From positions 1 to 54,248 of the forward strand of contig CAJTTA010000011.1 in the NCBI GenBank assembly GCA_910579305.1: a stretch of 54,248 nt of DNA. Reading direction: 5' to 3'. Each line of letters starts with the position of its first letter. The first letter of the stretch is position 1. Position numbers and translations under genes: made by a program. This document shows positions 44,060 to 52,830 of the stretch, piece after piece. This stretch comes from an uncultured Muribaculaceae bacterium. GTDB lineage: Bacteria > Bacteroidota > Bacteroidia > Bacteroidales > Muribaculaceae. The notes beneath the pieces are model-generated. The model was given only the letters and a program-made list of their open reading frames with translations. It searched no databases and was not told the origin of the DNA.

Positions 44060-45930
44060 TCATTGACCTGTCGCACACCATCCACTCCATCTATAGAATA
44101 GATCTCTGCTATGACACGCTGCAATTCTTCGTATGAATGCACTGAAAATGCTATTGTAATATCAAAGATACAGTCTACTGTCTTTGTAGTTATGCTTGCT
44201 ATGGAGAGTCGCATGCGCTCCGTGATGCACTGTATAAGGTCGGACAGCATGTGGTATCGGTCTACGCCATGGATGTTGACACTCACAGGATAAAGAATAT
44301 CCGGATTGCCATTGAAGTGCACAGGAACGATAGAATCGCCCATCTTGGATGCTGTGCGTATAGCCACCGGGCAATCGCGCTTATGCACGGTGATTTCATT
44401 ATACGGGCCTAAAAAACCTATTACCTCTTCCCCGGGAATGGGATTACATTTCTCACAACGTATATATTTCTCTTTGGGCAGCCTTGCTACATAATTGCGC
44501 AGCCATCTCCTGGCCTTGTATGTCACAACCTGATCAGCCCATTCCGGCTTGGGCAAAGCATCCTCATCTGTAAAAATCTCCACCACATCCCCTCGTTTAA
44601 GCTCTGTCATAAGCGACACAAGCTGACCATTGATGCGGGCATATTTGGCAAACTGGCCTATCTTGCTATGTATCTCAAATGCAAAATCAAGCGCCTTGGC
44701 TCTCTGCGGCAGTATTATAGCCTTGCCCTGGGGGGAAAACACCATAATGTCATCATTATAGAATGATGTCACTACATTCTCTATAAAATCAGCGCCGGGA
44801 TTGCTGTGGGAAATGTCATTGAGTGTAGCCCGGAACTTCTCAAGCCATTTATGCACTCCATAGCTATCCTCTCCCGCCCCAAGGAATCCATACTGCGAAG
44901 CGCGCGTCATTCGCTCACTACTTATATGCACCTCTTCCCATATGCCTCTATCACTCAGCAGCTTGACATGAAACGACCTGTATCCGTTCTCCTTCGGAGA
45001 ATCAATATAATTGCGAATGCCTCCAGGTTTCTCCCTAAATACGTTAGTAAGCAATGAGTATATCTTAAGAGCCTCAGCTTTCTCTTCTCCTATATTTGTA
45101 TCCTTGAAGATAATCTCTGTAAAATACTTGTATTTGAGATGGTGGAAATCCACACTATATTTCTTCATCTTGCGCCAAAGGCTATAAGGCGCCCTCTGCA
45201 CCACAAACACCCTGGCCTCTACCCCTCCATCCTTGAGCACACTCTCCACTTTATTCACAAAGGCGTCCATACGCACTTTTGTAAGCTTGTAATCCTGCCT
45301 GAGCATTTCGATGAAATCTTCATACTCGTGCGGACATCGATAGCGGAAACTTAAATTCTCAAGTTCTGTCTTCACCTCATAGTAGCCGAGTCGATTTGCG
45401 AGTGGAGCATAGAAGTAATCTGTCTCGCCGGCTATCTTCATTTGCTTGTCGGAACGCATTGACTGCAAGGTGCGCATATTATGCAGGCGATCGGCCAACT
45501 TTATAAGGATTCCACGTATGTCACCTTGCATTGCATTGAGCATCTGCTTGAAATTATCCAGCTGCTTGGTGAGTTCATATTTATCCTTTTTAGGCTTGGT
45601 CACCACTCTCACCAATGATGCCACATCATCACCGAAGCGACATCTCACATCCTCCAATGTATAGTCGGTATCCTCCACAACATCGTGTAAAAAAGCCGCT
45701 ATTACCACATTGGCGTCAAGACCTAATTCCACGCCTACTATGCGCGCTACAGCTATGGGGTGCACGATATAAGGTTCGCCGGTCTTACGACGCTGATTGG
45801 CATGTGCCTCTCTTGCAAACAGATAGGCTTCTCGTATTCGCTGCATATCTGACTGCCTGAAGCGACTTGATATCGCCTCCAACACTTCTTCTGCTTGGGT
45901 CTGCACCATCGGCACGTAGAGCTCTTCCAT
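44056..45930 (-). CDS. RelA/SpoT homologue with intact hydrolase and decayed synthetase domain
   Basis: The 624-residue protein has an HD hydrolase domain with all key residues: HP (His57), HDVVED (His82-Asp83, Glu86-Asp87) and LADRLHNM (Asp147). The following synthetase domain is atypical. The conserved DLIAIR segment reads YKYFTE, with Tyr267 and Glu272 replacing the usual Asp and Arg. EIQIR reads EVHIS (335-337), with Gln and Arg replaced. NGYRSFH is kept. A TGS domain (about 400-460) and an ACT domain (about 545-624) follow. I predict a (p)ppGpp hydrolase with little or no synthesis. Confidence 0.88.
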   Translation of the reverse strand: MEELYVPMVQTQAEEVLEAISSRFRQSDMQRIREAYLFAREAHANQRRKTGEPYIVHPIAVARIVGVELGLDANVVIAAFLHDVVEDTDYTLEDVRCRFGDDVASLVRVVTKPKKDKYELTKQLDNFKQMLNAMQGDIRGILIKLADRLHNMRTLQSMRSDKQMKIAGETDYFYAPLANRLGYYEVKTELENLSFRYRCPHEYEDFIEMLRQDYKLTKVRMDAFVNKVESVLKDGGVEARVFVVQRAPYSLWRKMKKYSVDFHHLKYKYFTEIIFKDTNIGEEKAEALKIYSLLTNVFREKPGGIRNYIDSPKENGYRSFHVKLLSDRGIWEEVHISSERMTRASQYGFLGAGEDSYGVHKWLEKFRATLNDISHSNPGADFIENVVTSFYNDDIMVFSPQGKAIILPQRAKALDFAFEIHSKIGQFAKYARINGQLVSLMTELKRGDVVEIFTDEDALPKPEWADQVVTYKARRWLRNYVARLPKEKYIRCEKCNPIPGEEVIGFLGPYNEITVHKRDCPVAIRTASKMGDSIVPVHFNGNPDILYPVSVNIHGVDRYHMLSDLIQCITERMRLSIASITTKTVDCIFDITIAFSVHSYEELQRVIAEIYSIDGVDGVRQVNE

Positions 45931-45992
45931 GATATATCATAAATTACAGGCAGGCACTGATATGAAAAAACACTGCCTTAAAAATAATTTTG

Positions 45993-46000
45993 CAAATATA
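45993..46000 (-). promoter_or_regulatory. -7 box for the RSH gene
   Basis: The minus strand reads TATATTTG, matching TAnnTTTG, about 63 bases before the RSH ATG. Confidence 0.45.
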
Positions 46001-46156
46001 ATAATTTTTATCTAATAATTTAACCTCTGTTATAATAAAATCCTAAAATTTTAATATCCCCATGACACAATAATGCCCACACAATATAGATATTTATTCT
46101 ATATCGCATGAGCTATAGGCTCTCATCTCAGTTGGAAAGCCGCTCTACACGAGCAT

Positions 46157-46717
46157 CTACTGAAGTGAACGGATTACCCGACAAGGATTTCCTGCGGCCA
46201 TAGAATTGGCCGGGATATCCTTATTGACAACACTGCCGGCTCCTATGACACAATTATCTCCTATTGTAACACCCGGTAAAACAGATACATGCGCTCCAAT
46301 CCACACATTATTACCTATTCTTATAGGCCGGGCGTATTCCAACCCTGCGTTTCTCTGTTCCACATCCATGGGATGACCAGCTGTATAGAAGCCACAATTG
46401 GGTGCGACAAACACATTGTCGCCAAACGTAACCGACGCTCCGTCAAGAATCACGCAATTAACATTAGCATAAAAATTCTCGCCAAGAAATATATTGTAGC
46501 CGTAATCGCAATAAAACGGCTGCTCTATAAGGAAGTTATCCCCCGTCCTTCCAAACAAGCCACGGAGCAGCTTCTCTCGCGAGTCGACATGCGAAGGGCG
46601 CATATTGTTATACTCATAACATATATCTTTGCATCTCTGCCTCTCGGCAATCAATTCCGCATCATAATTGGCATCATACAATTCGCCATCCCTACATTTA
46701 TCCTTCTCAGTTTTCAT
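46157..46717 (-). CDS. Maltose/galactoside O-acetyltransferase-like hexapeptide protein
   Basis: The protein is 186 residues from the Met at 46717; the frame to 46795 spans the promoter and is rejected. Residues 1-55 are the Mac domain (LYDANYDAELIAERQRCKDICYEYN), followed by a left-handed beta-helix of hexapeptide repeats with the catalytic His in TAGHPMD and WIGAHVSVLPGVTIGDNCVIGAGSVV. It acetylates sugars with acetyl-CoA in the cytoplasm. A -7 box upstream suggests separate expression from the glycogen operon. Confidence 0.93.
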   Translation of the reverse strand: MKTEKDKCRDGELYDANYDAELIAERQRCKDICYEYNNMRPSHVDSREKLLRGLFGRTGDNFLIEQPFYCDYGYNIFLGENFYANVNCVILDGASVTFGDNVFVAPNCGFYTAGHPMDVEQRNAGLEYARPIRIGNNVWIGAHVSVLPGVTIGDNCVIGAGSVVNKDIPANSMAAGNPCRVIRSLQ

Positions 46718-46740
46718 ATATAATAATTCTAAATTCAGTG

Positions 46741-46748
46741 CAAATATA
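46741..46748 (-). promoter_or_regulatory. -7 box for the acetyltransferase gene
   Basis: The minus strand reads TATATTTG, 23 bases before the ATG at 46717. It lies inside the rejected upstream extension of the frame. Confidence 0.5.
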
Positions 46749-46827
46749 CGCAAAATATTTATACAAGATGGCCTGAGACTATAATGCATTCGCAAATAAG
46801 TCTCAGACCATTATTCTAACAGTATTC

Positions 46828-48198
46828 TTATTTCTTTCCCTTAGGTGCTTTTTTGCTGCATGCAGCTTTCTTGACAGGCACTTCGACCGGCTCTTCAGCA
46901 CTTAGAATATTGGCACGAAGCTGCTTCACTTCTTTATTAAGGGTATCTATTTCCTGAGCCTGATTACGTATTGTAAGCAACAATGAATTAAGCTCTTCGT
47001 TTTCTATCTCCATAGGATACTGCTCCCTGACACGCACAAGAAAATCAGCCAGTACATTCATGTAATTGGTAAATGCGGCATAAGGACTGTCATATGGAGA
47101 AAATGATGCATGCGCTGCGCCATCTGCCATATGCTTTGTACTCATGTAAAAGAAGTGATCGGAACTCTGAAGATATTCCCAATCTTGCTTAAGACGGCGA
47201 TCTGTCGTGAGGTTGACACGCTCTGCCACAGAGTATAGCTTGTCGAGAGCTTCTCGCTGAAGGTCATTGCCTGTCCAGGCACTCACATCTCTGGCTTCAT
47301 CGGCCCAGGACATAGGATACGGCACTGCAAGCTCTCCCACACTTTTCATCTTCTCACATGCTTCGCACGGAGTGATAAAGGAGATTTTTCGCTCGGCGGC
47401 AAATCTTGGAAGAGCCTTCAGGAAATCAAAGATTCCGGTATATGAAGGCAGGAACTCTCCAAACGTCTCCATAGAGAGAAATATATTCACAAGCTGCTGC
47501 TCCTCAGGGAGAGATGCAATCCAGTCCACATATTTATCTGCGGTAAGCGGATATTCGCTCCACTCGTGATTGTTAAAGTTGCGGGATATGTCATCACTGA
47601 GCTTGTCATTCTTAAGCATCAGCTTGAGCGATGGAGCTGAGGCTGCGCTATAGACGAAATTAGGGCTCTTCCATCCGAGAATATGCTTGGCTCCTTCAGT
47701 GATCATACCCTTGAAGCCCATGGACGCCACTATTGTCGCTATATCATCATCGTATATAAGCTCCGTATTGCGGAATACCACCGGCTTCTTGCCAAAAAGA
47801 TTGCTTACTAATTTATCGTGGCTATGCACCTGGCGGATGAATTCCTCCGGATCTCTCAAGGATGCCAGCGAATGAGAATAAGTTTCACTCAGAATCTCCA
47901 CACACCCCGTGGCGACAAGCGCTTTGAGCTTGTCAATAAATTCAGGCACATATTGCTGGAGCTGCTCCACAGCCGTACCTGTGATCGATATAGCACACTT
48001 GAAAGCTCCGCCACTATGTTCGATCATGTGAAGAAGCGTATCAGCCATAGGCATGTATGAATGCTCGGCTATTCGTGTTATTATGTCATCGTTAGTGAAA
48101 TCATCATAGTAATAATGATCATTGCCTATGTCAAAGAAGCGATAGCGCTTCAGTCTGAAAGGCTGATGTATCTGAAAATAAAAGCAGATGTTCTTCAT
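46828..48198 (-). CDS. GH57 family alpha-amylase/glucanotransferase
   Basis: The 456-residue cytoplasmic protein opens with the GH57 signature FYFQIHQPFRLKR, then YSHSLASL, FRNTELIY (probable nucleophile region), and LSMETFGEFL. It acts on alpha-glucans inside the cell. The C-terminus is a short coiled coil (EIDTLNKEVKQLRANIL) and a Lys-rich tail (KKAACSKKAPKGKK). It is the third gene of a debranching enzyme/glycogen synthase/GH57 operon seen in many Bacteroidota, starting 19 bp after the glycogen synthase. Confidence 0.93.
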   Translation of the reverse strand: MKNICFYFQIHQPFRLKRYRFFDIGNDHYYYDDFTNDDIITRIAEHSYMPMADTLLHMIEHSGGAFKCAISITGTAVEQLQQYVPEFIDKLKALVATGCVEILSETYSHSLASLRDPEEFIRQVHSHDKLVSNLFGKKPVVFRNTELIYDDDIATIVASMGFKGMITEGAKHILGWKSPNFVYSAASAPSLKLMLKNDKLSDDISRNFNNHEWSEYPLTADKYVDWIASLPEEQQLVNIFLSMETFGEFLPSYTGIFDFLKALPRFAAERKISFITPCEACEKMKSVGELAVPYPMSWADEARDVSAWTGNDLQREALDKLYSVAERVNLTTDRRLKQDWEYLQSSDHFFYMSTKHMADGAAHASFSPYDSPYAAFTNYMNVLADFLVRVREQYPMEIENEELNSLLLTIRNQAQEIDTLNKEVKQLRANILSAEEPVEVPVKKAACSKKAPKGKK

Positions 48199-48217
48199 TA
48201 TGTAGAGTGATATTATT

Positions 48218-49477
48218 TTAATTCTTGATTACTTTGCGATATATGTCCAGCACTTTTTGTCCGGCCTTTTCCCATGTTATCCCTTTCATTTCCTCGATGC
48301 CTCCCTTTTGAAGTGATTCATGAAGCGCAGGATAGCTCACAAGTGCATGCATTGCATCAGCCATGGCGTCGACATCCCAGTAATCGGTCTTTATGACATT
48401 GTCGAGAATCTCAGCACACCCGCTTTGCTTGGAAATTATGGACGGGACACCCATCTGCATAGCTTCCAGTGGGGAAATACCAAATGGCTCTGATACCGAG
48501 GGCATTACGTATACATCTGAAGCCCGGAGCATCTCATAGACCTGATTGCCTCTAAGGAAACCTGTAAAGTGAAACCGATCGGCAATACCTCTTTTAGCCG
48601 CAAGCCGTATCATTTTATCCATCATGTCGCCTGAACCTGCCATAACAAATCTCACGCCCGGATTTTTGCGCAATACCTTGGCGGCAGCCTCCACAAAATA
48701 CTCGGGCCCCTTTTGCATCGTAATACGACCCAGAAATGTCACTGTCTTGTCTTTATTATCAGGCTTAGGCAAAGACAGAATCTCTTCGCTTAGGGGTACC
48801 ACCGCATTATGCACAGTTGTCACTTTGGATGGGTCTATGCCATATTTGTCTATTACGGTGCGACGAGTGAGATCGGATACTGTTATAATATGATCGGCAT
48901 TATCCATACCATCTTTTTCTATTCCGAACACAGTGGGGTTTACATTCCCTCGCGAACGGTCGAAATCAGTAGCATGCACATGTATCACCAACGGCTTTCC
49001 TGTCACCCGCTTGGCATGAATGCCGGCCGGATACGTGAGCCAGTCGTGTGAGTGAATGACATCGCAGGGTATCGTGCGGGCTATAACTCCGGCTACAATT
49101 GAATAATTGTTAATCTCCTCAAGAAGATTATCCGGATATCTGCCTGAGAACTCAATGCAGCCCAGGTCATTGAGAAGCATATAATTGAAATCGGCATAGA
49201 TATGGTCTCGCAGTGCAAAATAGAGATGCGGATCCATAACATGGCCTATGCGGCTCTTTACATAGTCGTAGCTTACATCTCGCCACGCCACAGGCGTGTC
49301 ACTGGCTCCTATTATCTGGGCAAAAGAAGTGTCTTCATCACCTTGAGGACGGGGTATGACAAAGGATATATCTACGCCTCCGCAATTATGCATGCCACGT
49401 GTGAGGCCATAGCTTGCGGTGCCAAGGCCGCCTAAAATATGAGGGGGGAATTCCCACCCGAACATTAATGCTTTCAT
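48218..49477 (-). CDS. Glycogen synthase-type glycosyltransferase
   Basis: The 419-residue GT-B enzyme begins MKALMFGWEFPPHILGGLGTASYGL, the WEFPPxxxGGLG donor-loop start of Bacteroidota glycogen synthases. Other motifs are VIHSHDWLTYPAG, FLGRITMQKGPEYFVEAA, and the E-x7-E segment EPFGISPLEAMQMGVPSI. It adds glucose from a nucleotide sugar to a glucan. It sits between the debranching enzyme and GH57 genes. Confidence 0.92.
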   Translation of the reverse strand: MKALMFGWEFPPHILGGLGTASYGLTRGMHNCGGVDISFVIPRPQGDEDTSFAQIIGASDTPVAWRDVSYDYVKSRIGHVMDPHLYFALRDHIYADFNYMLLNDLGCIEFSGRYPDNLLEEINNYSIVAGVIARTIPCDVIHSHDWLTYPAGIHAKRVTGKPLVIHVHATDFDRSRGNVNPTVFGIEKDGMDNADHIITVSDLTRRTVIDKYGIDPSKVTTVHNAVVPLSEEILSLPKPDNKDKTVTFLGRITMQKGPEYFVEAAAKVLRKNPGVRFVMAGSGDMMDKMIRLAAKRGIADRFHFTGFLRGNQVYEMLRASDVYVMPSVSEPFGISPLEAMQMGVPSIISKQSGCAEILDNVIKTDYWDVDAMADAMHALVSYPALHESLQKGGIEEMKGITWEKAGQKVLDIYRKVIKN

Positions 49478-49502
49478 TTGTGCTATAATCAGCGTGAAGA
49501 GG

Positions 49503-51476
49503 TTAGTGATTAGTTTCTGTCGCGGCGAGCAATTGCTTGTTAAGCCTCTTTACCATACTGAGGGTGCGCAATATTTCGCCTACATTCTTGGCTGTACTTA
49601 CAGCACCGCGGCCTGCATAGGGCGGATTGCCATCATACATCTCTGACAAAGAGCCGATGCAACCCTCCGTCATCTCATCCTCATATCCTATAAGCTGCCG
49701 CTCTATGAAGCCAAGACCGGAGAGACCGAACACACGCATATAAGCATCGGCATAGAAACCGAAAAACCAGGGGCGTGCCGGTCCTTGATGCACGGCATAT
49801 TCCCTCTCCACCGGGCCTCCCACATAGGATGGATTGTATCCTGCGCTCTTGGGAGACAGGGAGCGCAGCCCCTTGGGTGTAAGTAACTCGCGCGTACAGA
49901 ATTCCAGCACACGGCGACGTTGGCGGCGATCAAGAGGTGAATATACCAACCCGACTGCTATCGCCATATTGGGACGCACACTCAGATCTGTGTAATTACC
50001 ATCTACATAATCATATAAGTAACCGGCATCTCCCAGGAACATCTTCAAAAACGTTTCCTTCATTATGGCTGCCTGCTCCTTCAATGACTGCACATAGGAT
50101 TTCTCTTCCTCCACATCCTCATAAATTTCTGCGGCAAAAAACATGGCATTATACCATAATGCGTTAAACTCAAGCAAGTATCCGGAACGAGGTATGATCG
50201 GCCGGCCATGTATTGCAGCTGAAATCCAGCTCACCGGCTTGTCACGCCCTTCTGTACGCAATAAGCCATTGCTGTCAGCAATAAGCCCTGTGACTTTCCC
50301 CTGTAAGACTGCATCTATCAGCTTCTTGATCTGCCGGCCATAACGAAGCCTGCATCGTATGATTCCTTGGTCAAGCCTGTATTGCTGAAGTGCCCAAAGC
50401 ATCCATAACGGAATATCAGGCAAGTCTATCTCATGAATCACTCCGTCCTTTGAGCCATTATCAAGATATCGGCCCAAGGCTGCAAGAAAAGTATCGGCCA
50501 TGTCTGTGAAAGCCTTGTCATGGCCTATGGCGAGTGTACACCCCGGCAATGCGATCAACTCGTCGCGCGCTCTCACATTGTACCATGGATAACCGGCCAT
50601 GATATAAAGTCCTTCACCGGTCTTGAAATAAAACTGCTCTGCTGAATTCTTGAGGCAATTATAAAAAGAAGTGCGGCGGGTGCGTGCAACAATCTCTTCA
50701 TCATACACGGCATTGAACTCTGCCGGATCGCACTCAAAAGTACTTGCAGAAAAAATTATACTCTCCCCTTTCTCTATTGACAACTCAAAATAACCGGGAA
50801 CCCATAAAGATTCTTTATATGGCAAGCCCCGATCCCTGTCCTTGTAATATTCTATGCCATTATACCAATGCCCGTCATCCACCCATTTCACAGATTTATC
50901 AAACTGCATATATAATTCCGGATAGCCTTCATAAAGACAGCAACTTATGCCATTATCTACGGGACGCATGGACTTGTTGATAGTACCGTTTTCCATACAC
51001 AACTCATTGGCGTTGCGAAATGCAAGAAACGGGCGAAATTGCAACAAGGTAGGCGAATGCGCTTCTTCAAGCGTATATTTTATGAGAATCCTGTTTTCAT
51101 GAGAGATAAATACTTTTTTCTTAGTGAGTATCACACCACCCACCCTATATGTTACTGCGGGAACACTCTCGCAATTGAACTCTCTTATATATTTATGGCC
51201 GTTAGGGCTGAACACCCCTTCTCCATACTGATGCAGACCCAGATTAAACGGTGCTCCGTGCTGTATTACTGTTTCATCAAGTGATGATAGCAGCACATGA
51301 GCCTGATTATCCATTTCCGGGATAGGTATCACCAGCAATCCATGCTGCTTTCGGGTATTACAGCCCACTATCGTGGTGCAATGATAAGCGCCGCTTTTAT
51401 TTGTGCGCAGCATCTCTTTAGGCAGGCTTTGCTCCAAATTGATCATGAGGCTCTTATCAAATTTAAGATAACTCAT
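49503..51476 (-). CDS. Archaeal-type glycogen debranching enzyme (GDE, GH133)
   Basis: The protein is about 657 residues, with the Met at 51476 preferred over 51482. The N-terminal GDE_N domain carries TNKSGAYHCTTIVGCNTRKQHG. The C-terminal (alpha/alpha)6 amylo-1,6-glucosidase domain carries MAGYPWYNVRARDELIALPG, ALWYNAMFFAAEIYED, and SPLDRRQRRRVLE with YAVHQGPARPWFFGFYADAY. It cleaves alpha-1,6 branches of glycogen. It is the first gene of the glycogen operon, with a leader of about 140 bases from the -7 box at 51614. Confidence 0.95.
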   Translation of the reverse strand: MSYLKFDKSLMINLEQSLPKEMLRTNKSGAYHCTTIVGCNTRKQHGLLVIPIPEMDNQAHVLLSSLDETVIQHGAPFNLGLHQYGEGVFSPNGHKYIREFNCESVPAVTYRVGGVILTKKKVFISHENRILIKYTLEEAHSPTLLQFRPFLAFRNANELCMENGTINKSMRPVDNGISCCLYEGYPELYMQFDKSVKWVDDGHWYNGIEYYKDRDRGLPYKESLWVPGYFELSIEKGESIIFSASTFECDPAEFNAVYDEEIVARTRRTSFYNCLKNSAEQFYFKTGEGLYIMAGYPWYNVRARDELIALPGCTLAIGHDKAFTDMADTFLAALGRYLDNGSKDGVIHEIDLPDIPLWMLWALQQYRLDQGIIRCRLRYGRQIKKLIDAVLQGKVTGLIADSNGLLRTEGRDKPVSWISAAIHGRPIIPRSGYLLEFNALWYNAMFFAAEIYEDVEEEKSYVQSLKEQAAIMKETFLKMFLGDAGYLYDYVDGNYTDLSVRPNMAIAVGLVYSPLDRRQRRRVLEFCTRELLTPKGLRSLSPKSAGYNPSYVGGPVEREYAVHQGPARPWFFGFYADAYMRVFGLSGLGFIERQLIGYEDEMTEGCIGSLSEMYDGNPPYAGRGAVSTAKNVGEILRTLSMVKRLNKQLLAATETNH

Positions 51477-51613
51477 AGGCAAGAAATTTTGGGTCTTTAA
51501 TGTTTGTAAATAAATCTATAGTGGATGTATAGGTAGCCGGCACGCACAGAAGATAGTGCACACACGGGAATACTACATGACAGCATCTTTAGCTATAACG
51601 CTTAATACTCTGA

Positions 51614-51621
51614 CAAAGTTA
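51614..51621 (-). promoter_or_regulatory. -7 box for the glycogen operon
   Basis: The minus strand reads TAACTTTG. An 8-bp inverted repeat, TCTACACA/TGTGTAGA with a 5-base spacer, lies about 75 bases further upstream (51695-51715) and is a candidate operator. The rest of 51483-51926 holds the terminator of the repressor gene. Confidence 0.5.
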
Positions 51622-51813
51622 ATAATATTTTCACGAAAAAGCAAGAAAATTTCCGCTCAGTTTAATTTCATCGCAATTTTATACTCTCTCATATTCTACA
51701 CAGAGATTGTGTAGACCCTCGCAACAGTATGTAGTAATACTATAAAGCACTACTCTTCAAGGTCGTGCCTGTCATGACATGCGCCATCTTACATATCTTT
51801 AATCAGTATACTT

Positions 51814-51868
51814 AAACAGCTTAACGGCTGCATACCAATTTAACAAGTATGTAGCCGTTAAGCTGTTT
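51814..51868 (-). terminator. 22-bp stem-loop terminator after the S24/XRE gene
   Basis: Bases 51814-51835 and 51847-51868 are reverse complements over 22 positions with one mismatch and an 11-base loop, flanked by A/T-rich tracts. It begins about 60 bases past the repressor stop codon on the minus strand. Confidence 0.75.
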
Positions 51869-51926
51869 TAATTATCATGCAGCCTTTATCTTGCTGCCCA
51901 GGACGCCATATATTGCAAGCCGGAAC

Positions 51927-52592
51927 TTATGTCACGCCGAAAGACCGCACTGCATTCACCACTCTATAGATACCATATATGCTTGAATGCGGAATATGCA
52001 TATCCGGATAACGGGGATTCTTGCTGCGGGCTATGATGGTCTGACTGTCTCCGGGGAAAATATCCTTGACAAAGGCTCCGTTTTCTGTATCTATCACCAT
52101 AGTCTGGCCCCATGGAATAAACGCTCTGTCATTAATGCGCTTTACAAAAATAATAGTGCCGTCATGAAGCATTGGCTCCATACTGTCGCCGGATACAGGT
52201 ATAGCCAGCTCAGCGCCCGGGGAAGGAGACAGAATTGTCTCACATTCACGGGCAGAGATACTGTTCGCCACAAAATTCTTAATCGGTCCGGCAAATGCTG
52301 AAACCGGTAGCAATGGCACTCTATAAGGTTCATGGGCGATTTCTTCGGTTGCTTTGTCGGCATCCGAAAGCAACATCTCCCCCTCTCCGCTCATGAGCCA
52401 GCCGCGGCTTATCTCCGGCCAGCGCGTCTGCAGCTTTGCTGCCACATCATGGGAGAATGAATGACGTCCTTTCTTGATTTCATAAAGGGTCTGAATTGTC
52501 TTTATGCCGGCTTCTTCTGCCATGCGCTTAAGCGAGAGACCTGTGTGCATCTTCAGGGCTATAAGCCTGTCTTTAGGGTTCGTAGCATCCAT
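51927..52592 (-). CDS. XRE/S24 LexA-CI-like autocleaving repressor
   Basis: The protein is about 221 residues, with the Met at 52592 preferred over 52598. An N-terminal helix-turn-helix (LSLKRMAEEAGIKTIQTLYEIKKGR) is followed by an S24 peptidase domain with the cleavage-type Ala-Gly in PVSAFAGPI, nucleophile Ser in SGDSMEPML and general-base Lys in GAFVKDIF. RecA-stimulated self-cleavage is expected for the family. No phage genes surround it, so it may be a stand-alone stress or SOS-type regulator. A TAACTTTG -7 box lies at 52615-52622. Confidence 0.88.
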   Translation of the reverse strand: MDATNPKDRLIALKMHTGLSLKRMAEEAGIKTIQTLYEIKKGRHSFSHDVAAKLQTRWPEISRGWLMSGEGEMLLSDADKATEEIAHEPYRVPLLPVSAFAGPIKNFVANSISARECETILSPSPGAELAIPVSGDSMEPMLHDGTIIFVKRINDRAFIPWGQTMVIDTENGAFVKDIFPGDSQTIIARSKNPRYPDMHIPHSSIYGIYRVVNAVRSFGVT

Positions 52593-52614
52593 AGGCAATA
52601 GTATTAATATGCCA

Positions 52615-52622
52615 CAAAGTTA
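52615..52622 (-). promoter_or_regulatory. -7 box for the S24/XRE repressor gene
   Basis: The minus strand reads TAACTTTG, 22 bases before the ATG at 52592, matching TAnnTTTG. Confidence 0.55.
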
Positions 52623-52795
52623 AAATAAATATTTCATACCTGCAAGTATTTCACACACTTTTTACACCTCAGAATCCACATAATTCAAAGATTATTAAGA
52701 ATCATCCAATCCTCTTAATTATCTTTCAGCACAAAATCACGCATCTCATAAGCCTCACACAAAATGGCATACTTGTAGATTCGGCATAAAAATGT

Positions 52796-52803
52796 TAATT
52801 TTG
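52796..52803 (+). promoter_or_regulatory. -7 box for the terminal MFS gene
   Basis: TAATTTTG lies 27 bases before the ATG at 52831 and within the first codons of the longer frame (52792), which favours the shorter start. Confidence 0.55.
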
Positions 52804-52830
52804 CAAAATCTAACTAACAAATCTAAATCC

